A DNA stretch of 64,000 nucleotides from Ananas comosus. Lineage: Eukaryota; Streptophyta; Magnoliopsida; Poales; Bromeliaceae. How positions within the stretch are numbered: the first letter of the stretch is position 1; each line of letters begins with the position of its first letter. The stretch spans positions 10,338,328-10,402,327 of the forward strand of contig NC_033623.1 of NCBI RefSeq assembly GCF_001540865.1, given 5' to 3'. Positions 59,143 to 64,000 of the stretch are shown here, one piece after another. The position numbers and the translations under genes are program-made. Below the pieces are notes generated by a model. That model ran no database searches. It had not been told where the DNA came from and worked only from the letters and a program-made list of their open reading frames with translations.

Positions 59143-59149
59143 GCAACCC

Positions 59150-59465
59150 TTGTTACTAAATATCATTACTAATTAATATATAATTATTAATATATCCATT
59201 TTTATTTAGAATTAAAAATTTTAAAATTAAAGTTTAAAATTCGAAACATATAATTTTAAAAATTAAACTTATAATTTAAATTTTAAAATTTTAAATTTAT
59301 TTTAAATTTTAAATTTCAAATTTAAAACTATTAATTTTGAAGCTTAAAATTTTATATTTCAAAATTAAAAATTTAAATTTAGTATCTAAATTTAAAATTT
59401 AAAATTTAAAATTTTAAAATTTTAAAATAGAAGACTTAAAATTTAAAAAATTAAAATATACATAA
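59150..59465. other. AAATTTAAA-type low-complexity DNA
   Basis: Almost entirely A and T in AAATTTTAAA arrangement, like the cores of the elements at 2376 and 51342. No gene. Confidence 0.6.
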
Positions 59466-59472
59466 CTAATAG

Positions 59473-59605
59473 TCACTAGCGCAAATGGCAAAGGATTTGG
59501 TTGTTTGTACTCGAGGTTTCAAGTTCGAATCCTAGTTGATTCACATTTCCAGCAAAATTTCTTTCAAAAAGATATAAATGAAGCGGGTAGCATCTCCAAA
59601 AAATT
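59473..59605 (+). mobile_element. tRNA-derived SINE, copy 2
   Basis: Matches 26170-26305: AATGGCAAAGGATTTGG (A-box-like), GAGGTTTCAAGTTCGAATCC (B box, GTTCGAATCC near 59523), then CTAGTTGATTCACATTTCCAGC and GAAGCGGGTAGC. Copy 2 keeps the better B box. Confidence 0.7.
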
Positions 59606-59639
59606 AAATAAAATTAAAATTTTAAAATTTTAATTTCTA

Positions 59640-59867
59640 AAATCAGATATTTGTATTAGCGACATTATATTTATGTGCCTTAGCGGCATGTTCCTAATGA
59701 CACTAATTGATTTATATTGACGGTATTTATAATAAATGCTACTCATACTTTTAGCAACATTGATATAGGCAGTATTTGGTGTCATATGCTGCCAAAACTT
59801 TTAGCAGCATTTGTTGATCATTTAGCAGAATAAATAAATGCCACAAATGACTAATTTTCTAGTAGTG
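59640..59867 (-). mobile_element. CACTA-like element end
   Basis: On the minus strand it begins CACTACTAGAAAAT, the start common to non-autonomous CACTA elements. GGCAGCAT/GGCAGTATT and TGCTAAAAGT words are repeated inside, as in subterminal repeats of that superfamily. The other end was not located. Confidence 0.5.
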
Positions 59868-60397
59868 GACAGAAGCTTCTCTTAGGATTTTGAGATGTCT
59901 CAAAACATCTGTAGCTTTGCCAAGGTTCATATTTCTTGCAGAACTATGTGATAAGGACCAAAAATGAAATATCAAGGAAAATGAGCACATTAGTTTTTGT
60001 CGATGCCAACCCCCAACTAGAGCTAAGAATCAGACATGTCCTTTAAGAAAAGAATACTTCTATGAAAATGGAATGATAGAACAAGGAATTTCTACAGGTA
60101 TTGGTAGATTAGCTGAATAACATGGAAAAAACATGAGCAGACAAAAGAGCAGCTCAAATCTTTCTCAACTACCTTTTATGCTGACTGACAAATAGAAAAG
60201 GCGGACACTATTTTCTTACACAAGCTTTTCATTTCATAGTCATTTCCTGCCCGTGATCATCAAGGTTTTACCTCAATGACAATGTTGTAAAATGTTGTAC
60301 TAATTGTTCTTCAAGTTTGGAGTTGATTTCAGCTTCATCATTTCCATCCTCTCCAAGCTTCAAAAATATATCCCTTCCCATGCGACATGCTTCAGGC

Positions 60398-60690
60398 CCA
60401 CAGTGGCCATGGTGCCCCCTTGAACTTTTAAAAATTACATAAAAGTCCTTTATAGTAAAAATTAAAATATTACAAATTTTAATTTTAGGGGGCCAAATTA
60501 ATTTATTTAATAGAACTTGTGTCCCAATTTTTTTTCGAACCCCTTGGCCCTTTTCCTTCAGCTCTTACAGTCTTACTTCTCCTTGAACGCATTGTCGCTA
60601 TTGTTGCTAGCAATAGGTAATCAATGAATATGAAAAAAAAAATTTCCCCCCCAACCTTAATTCCTGGCTTCGAACATTCTTCAAGAGGAC
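60398..60690. repeat. Dispersed repeat shared with 21775-22130
   Basis: The second copy of the family described at 21775. It interrupts an exon-like block at 60272-60397. Confidence 0.8.
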
Positions 60691-61564
60691 AAAGTATATT
60701 TCTACCTACACATATTAAATTATGCTTTTCATTCTTGTTCAGATTCCATTGATATTCAATAAAAAAAAATCTGGATTAAATAAAGAAAAACACATGAAAA
60801 TTGTTAGGTTCTCCTAACATTTCAAAAAAAAAAAAAAAAGGAAAAGAAAAACATTGACATCTAGATTTAATTGCTGATATATTAATTTTTTTTCAAGATT
60901 GCATTAATATCCGATTAGTACCTTTATATCTCAAAATTAATGTTTTCTCAAGATAAAAAAGCAACCTGATCACTGGTATAATGCTATCAAATTGGCATAA
61001 GTAACAGATAATTCTATATCAAAAAATAATTACAAAACCATCAAGAAAGAAATATATCTAGACGTGTGGTATATATAGGTTGACGTTGCTGTGAATCCAT
61101 GAATCAAGAATGCACACCAAATCAACGTGTTAAGGTGATCAAAATCACAAAAGAATTAGGCATCTTCACTTCCCTACACTAGGCCTTCTTACAGGGGGCG
61201 GGGCGAGAGCGCTAGGGCTTCTTACGGGGCGAGGAGAGGACTTGTGAAAAAGAAAGGGTTTTTCTGAAGGGATAAGAGGGAGAGAGAGAAAGAGAGGTGT
61301 TAAGGGTGTGTTTGTTTTCTCGTAAAACCATATTGAAAAAAAAAAATCAGTGAAAAGTAAGATTTCCACGTTTGTTTGGTGTTTTTATAAATTCTCAAGA
61401 AAACGGGTATTTTCGTAGAAAAATCGCGGCGTTGGGAGAGGAAGGGGGAAGCGGAGGTGTGGCCCACGAGGCACATCCTACCTCGTGGACGCCGGTGGAC
61501 CTCTCTCTCTTCTCCCTCTTTTCTTTTAAGGAAATTTCATAAGAGAAATTTCATAGATAATCTT
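60691..61564. other. Spacer, no gene recognised
   Basis: AT-rich to 61150. 61185-61300 is GC- and GA-rich, like a plant 5' leader on the minus strand, but no convincing frame follows. 61308-61430 has TGTGTTTGTTTTCTCG/GAAAACGGGT words suggesting a MITE end. Confidence 0.4.
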
Positions 61565-61970
61565 TTAGGTATCGTTTGGTTCGGGTATAAGCTAGAACTG
61601 CTTTTTCCAGGGATGGGTACAAATGTTGGAACTAGCTGGAACTATTGTATTTTTGTGTTTGGTTGAGTATTAGGTTTGTACCAGGTATAAGAAAAATAGT
61701 GTTTGGATGTATAAGATAGAATAAGGTGAATAAATGTTGGTTAAAAGTTAAAATTACGTTTTTACCCATCGTGCCACTAATCCTATAAAAACAACATGTG
61801 GTATAATTAAATATAAATATAATTTACTCTAATCTTCGTTGTTGTAAAATTATTTAATTAATTAGTATATTGTTAAAAAAAAATATTATTTTTCAAAATA
61901 AAATTTTTTCTGCCAACTTTCGCTCGTTATAATTAAATTAAACTTCTCCTAAAATTAAATATATTTAATA

Positions 61971-62400
61971 ATACTGCAATAAGGTTTATAACCATGTTAG
62001 CAAATAATTAACTATAGTAAAGCAAATTAAAATAAAAACATTCTAATACATATGTTACATACTATATGTTACAAAAATTCCAATCCAAAAGTTACAAACA
62101 TTCCAATCCAAATATTTCGATCATTCCAATCCATATTAATAACAACATATTAATAATACTGCAATAAGATTTATAATCATGTTAGCAAATAATTAACTAT
62201 AGTAAAACAAATTAAAATAAAAACATTCCAATACATATGTTACATACCATATGTTACAAACATTCCAATTCAAAAGTTACAAACATTCCAATCCATATTA
62301 ATAACAATATATTAATAATACTGTAATAAGATTTATAACAATGTTAGCAAATAATTAACACAACAAAGCTCATGTTACAAACTATATACTAAACATTTAC
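61971..62400. repeat. Tandem repeat inside the Harbinger element, about 2.5 units
   Basis: ATACTG(C/T)AATAAG-TTTATAA, ATGTTAGCAAATAATTAAC and ACATATGTTACATAC recur with starts near 61971, 62156 and 62318 (periods about 185 and 162 bp). Confidence 0.85.
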
Positions 62401-62549
62401 AATAAAACATAATAAAATAAAAACAATCCAAACGGTATATTACAAAAGTGTAGCAGGTATTACTAAATATGCAATCAAAGCGAAATATGTCTACATATTC
62501 CATACAAGCACATATAATTATCACATTTGGAATCAAACCTATTTAATAT

Positions 62550-63352
62550 AATTCAATGCAACCGACAGTTTAAATAATTAACTTCTATTATTCCATAACT
62601 GGTCCGTGATACTAGTTCGAATATCGTCGCCCTGATGTGAGTCCGATGTGACGCCGAAATCGCTCGGGTCTTCTTCTTCATCCTTAGGAGACGATGGGTT
62701 AAGGTCTTCAGTAAAAAATCTATCAGCTCCGTGATGTCGTCAAATAAAGTTATGTATGACACAATATGCCATACCAATAAGACATTGGACTTTATAGAGG
62801 AATAGAGTTGCATGATTTAGAATCTTGAAACACTTTTTCAATATGCTGAAAGTCTTCTTTACAACATTTCGTAGTTGAGCATGCCGATGATTGTACGTCC
62901 CGCGGACTGCGATGTGTGCGGCCACGTGTATTACCCTCAAATTGACTAAGATGGTATCTCTCTTCGTGATATAGCGCAAGAAATTTATCTATATTAGCAT
63001 ATCCAGAATCTACCAAGTAATATTTGCCTGCGAACATTGTCGAGAAATGCAAGTGTCAAATTGTAATATAAGATCATTCATAAGTAATATGCAGTATAAT
63101 ATTCGAAAAAGTAAATAAATGGCAGATACCTTTGGGAACAGTAAACCCTTCACTTTCACAAGCCCATCTTAATACTCTCATATCAGCTGCTGAGCCTTCC
63201 CATCATGTACATACAAATAGAAATATATGATCAAAGGATACAGCAGCCATCATATTCTGTGATGTAAATCCTTTGCGACACCTAAATCGTGATTGCTTGC
63301 TCTTTCGGACAACCACCGGAATATGCGTACCATCCACTGCACCTATTGCATT
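62550..63352 (-). pseudogene. Harbinger (DDE_Tnp_4, HARBI1-like) transposase relic
   Basis: Harbinger transposases cut and paste elements at TWA targets. Transcript order on minus: a block at 63130-63352 with AIGAVDGTHIPVVVRKSKQS (first Asp), MMAAVSFDHIFLFVC, then SAADMRVLRWACESEGF; an intron to about 63035; then YYLVDSGYANIDKFLALYHE (second Asp) and RYHLSQFEG; then NHRHAQLRNVVKKTFSILKK and VIHNFI. Three defects are visible. An in-frame TGA lies at 63203-63205 before WEGSAADM. A frameshift lies between HRSPRD and NHRHAQ, near 62900. The family's glutamate after RNV is lysine (RNVVKKTF where RNVIERTF is usual). The copy cannot encode an active enzyme. Confidence 0.85.
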
Positions 63353-64000
63353 CTACAAATCACCAAGCAACATATTATACAATTAATACCAAATATGAAG
63401 TAACATGTAGGGCGAGATAATATATTATTTATACTCAACCTTGAAAGGATGAAAATTCGGATTATCCCTAATTCTTGAATGCATTGCAGCATTATTTCGA
63501 TGGCAGAGTTACATAATAATCTTTCAACATAACAATTCCGCAAAGAATATTATTAAAATGTCGACTAATAGATTTACCTGAATGTTGAAAAATTTCAGCC
63601 AGTAACCTATTTGCAACCCCATGTTTTACGTAGACTAAGCATGGTTGCATCTATACTGTCGGTCCAATTTGGAGTTCGCTTCTAAGATTGGTTATGCAAT
63701 CTGCTACTACCTTCCACGTGTACATTTTGGAAATGTGTGGTTTCAAACACCACACCTTTCTTATGAGCAGACTTAGATGGTTTCTTGACAAGAGGCATCT
63801 GTGGTTCAAGCAAATAGCAATTCACTGCCATACCATTCATGTGGATTGACACAATTAAGTATGTGTATGTGACAAGCTCACAACATCATACATGCATTAC
63901 GGTCAAGAAGCTAATAAAGACGGCGAGAGAACTGTACAAATTAAACTAGCTAAGCATATTTATATTTGACTATGTCCAAACATATGGAAGATTATTTTCA
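63353..64000 (-). other. Upstream part of the Harbinger element
   Basis: AT-rich DNA within the element. A minus-strand stretch near 63690-63720 (TWKVVADCIT in one frame) could be a remnant of the Myb-like second protein that PIF/Harbinger elements encode, but this is weak. No other gene. Confidence 0.3.

Larger units (their letters stand above)
57806..60397 (-). pseudogene. Exon-like fragments of an unrecognised gene
   Basis: On the minus strand several short blocks have good splice borders and peptide-like content. About 60272-60397 encodes GRDIFLKLGEDGNDEAEINS and ends LTTLSL-type text before a GGTAAAA donor. 58200-58261 encodes AFNPDKMEDLTYFPKVIPRV between CATTCAG and GTCTAT. 57806-57871 encodes DHREKIYEIIFSDFVSPNIF between ATATGCAG and GTTTGT. 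About 59868-59930 encodes KATDVLRHLKILREAS, cut by a CACTA-like end. Phases of neighbouring blocks do not agree, and the first block is cut by a dispersed repeat at 60398. I do not recognise the protein. A decayed gene broken up by transposons is the simplest reading. Confidence 0.3.
61568..64000 (-). mobile_element. Harbinger/PIF transposon, cut by the window end
   Basis: The left terminus GGTATCGTTTGGTTCGG follows TTA at 61565-61567, a PIF/Harbinger-type target. Inside are a three-unit subterminal tandem repeat (61971-62400) and a decayed Harbinger transposase on minus (62550-63352). The subterminal text GTGTTTGGATGTATAAGATAGAATAAGG has a counterpart near the left end of the element at 51342. 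The other terminus lies beyond 64000. Confidence 0.75.

Overview
The window is nuclear DNA of a flowering plant. Evidence: split genes with GT-AG introns, plant-specific families (DUF789, At1g65710-like, ferredoxin:thioredoxin reductase variable chain), a plant-type U6 snRNA promoter, and many plant transposable elements. The very GC-rich first or only exons (HUS1, FTR variable chain, HAKAI, At1g65710-like) beside AT-rich introns and spacers suggest a monocot. A non-grass monocot such as pineapple is a guess that the sequence alone cannot settle.

Layout. 0-3.9 kb: repeats, with a solo LTR (985-1740, TSD GTAGA) and a 0.84-kb Harbinger-like TIR element (2376-3217). 3.9-6.5 kb: a GH27 alpha-galactosidase gene (+) in which the exon for the conserved WNSWNHF motif is missing. 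7.4 kb: a complete U6 snRNA gene with USE, TATA and T-run. 7.5-11.7 kb: non-coding and MITE-like DNA. 11.76-17.21 kb: a complete Ty1/Copia retrotransposon (646-bp LTRs, TSD AAACT) whose gag-pol frame carries three nonsense codons. 17.9-20.5 kb: a six-exon DUF789 gene (-). 20.5-28.7 kb: repeats, including a 472-base pure T run, a TIR element with a GC-rich core, a SINE and a hAT-type MITE. 28.75-33.71 kb: HAKAI (+), with a +1 frame break in exon 1 and a cluster of TA-flanked MITEs in intron 1. 34.2-36.25 kb: HUS1 (-), tail to tail with HAKAI. 38.1-40.2 kb: an At1g65710-like gene (-). 41.2-43.3 kb: a 485-bp foldback element and a Mutator-type MITE. 43.3-48.35 kb: AT-rich spacer with small tandem duplications. 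48.35-48.85 kb: single-exon FTR variable-chain gene (-). 49.2-64 kb: accessory DNA made of duplicated segments, a second copy of the Mutator MITE, a Harbinger-type element split by a 2.2-kb solo LTR, gypsy-LTR-like DNA, exon-like fragments and, at the right edge, a decayed Harbinger transposase element with the same ends as the split one.

The genes are not a functional cluster. They cover sugar hydrolysis (alpha-galactosidase), splicing (U6), m6A RNA methylation (HAKAI), the 9-1-1 DNA-damage clamp (HUS1), plastid redox control (FTR variable chain) and two plant families of unknown role. The most notable points are the two broken-looking housekeeping genes (alpha-galactosidase, HAKAI), several precisely delimited transposons with intact target-site duplications, and the probable Harbinger element pair.
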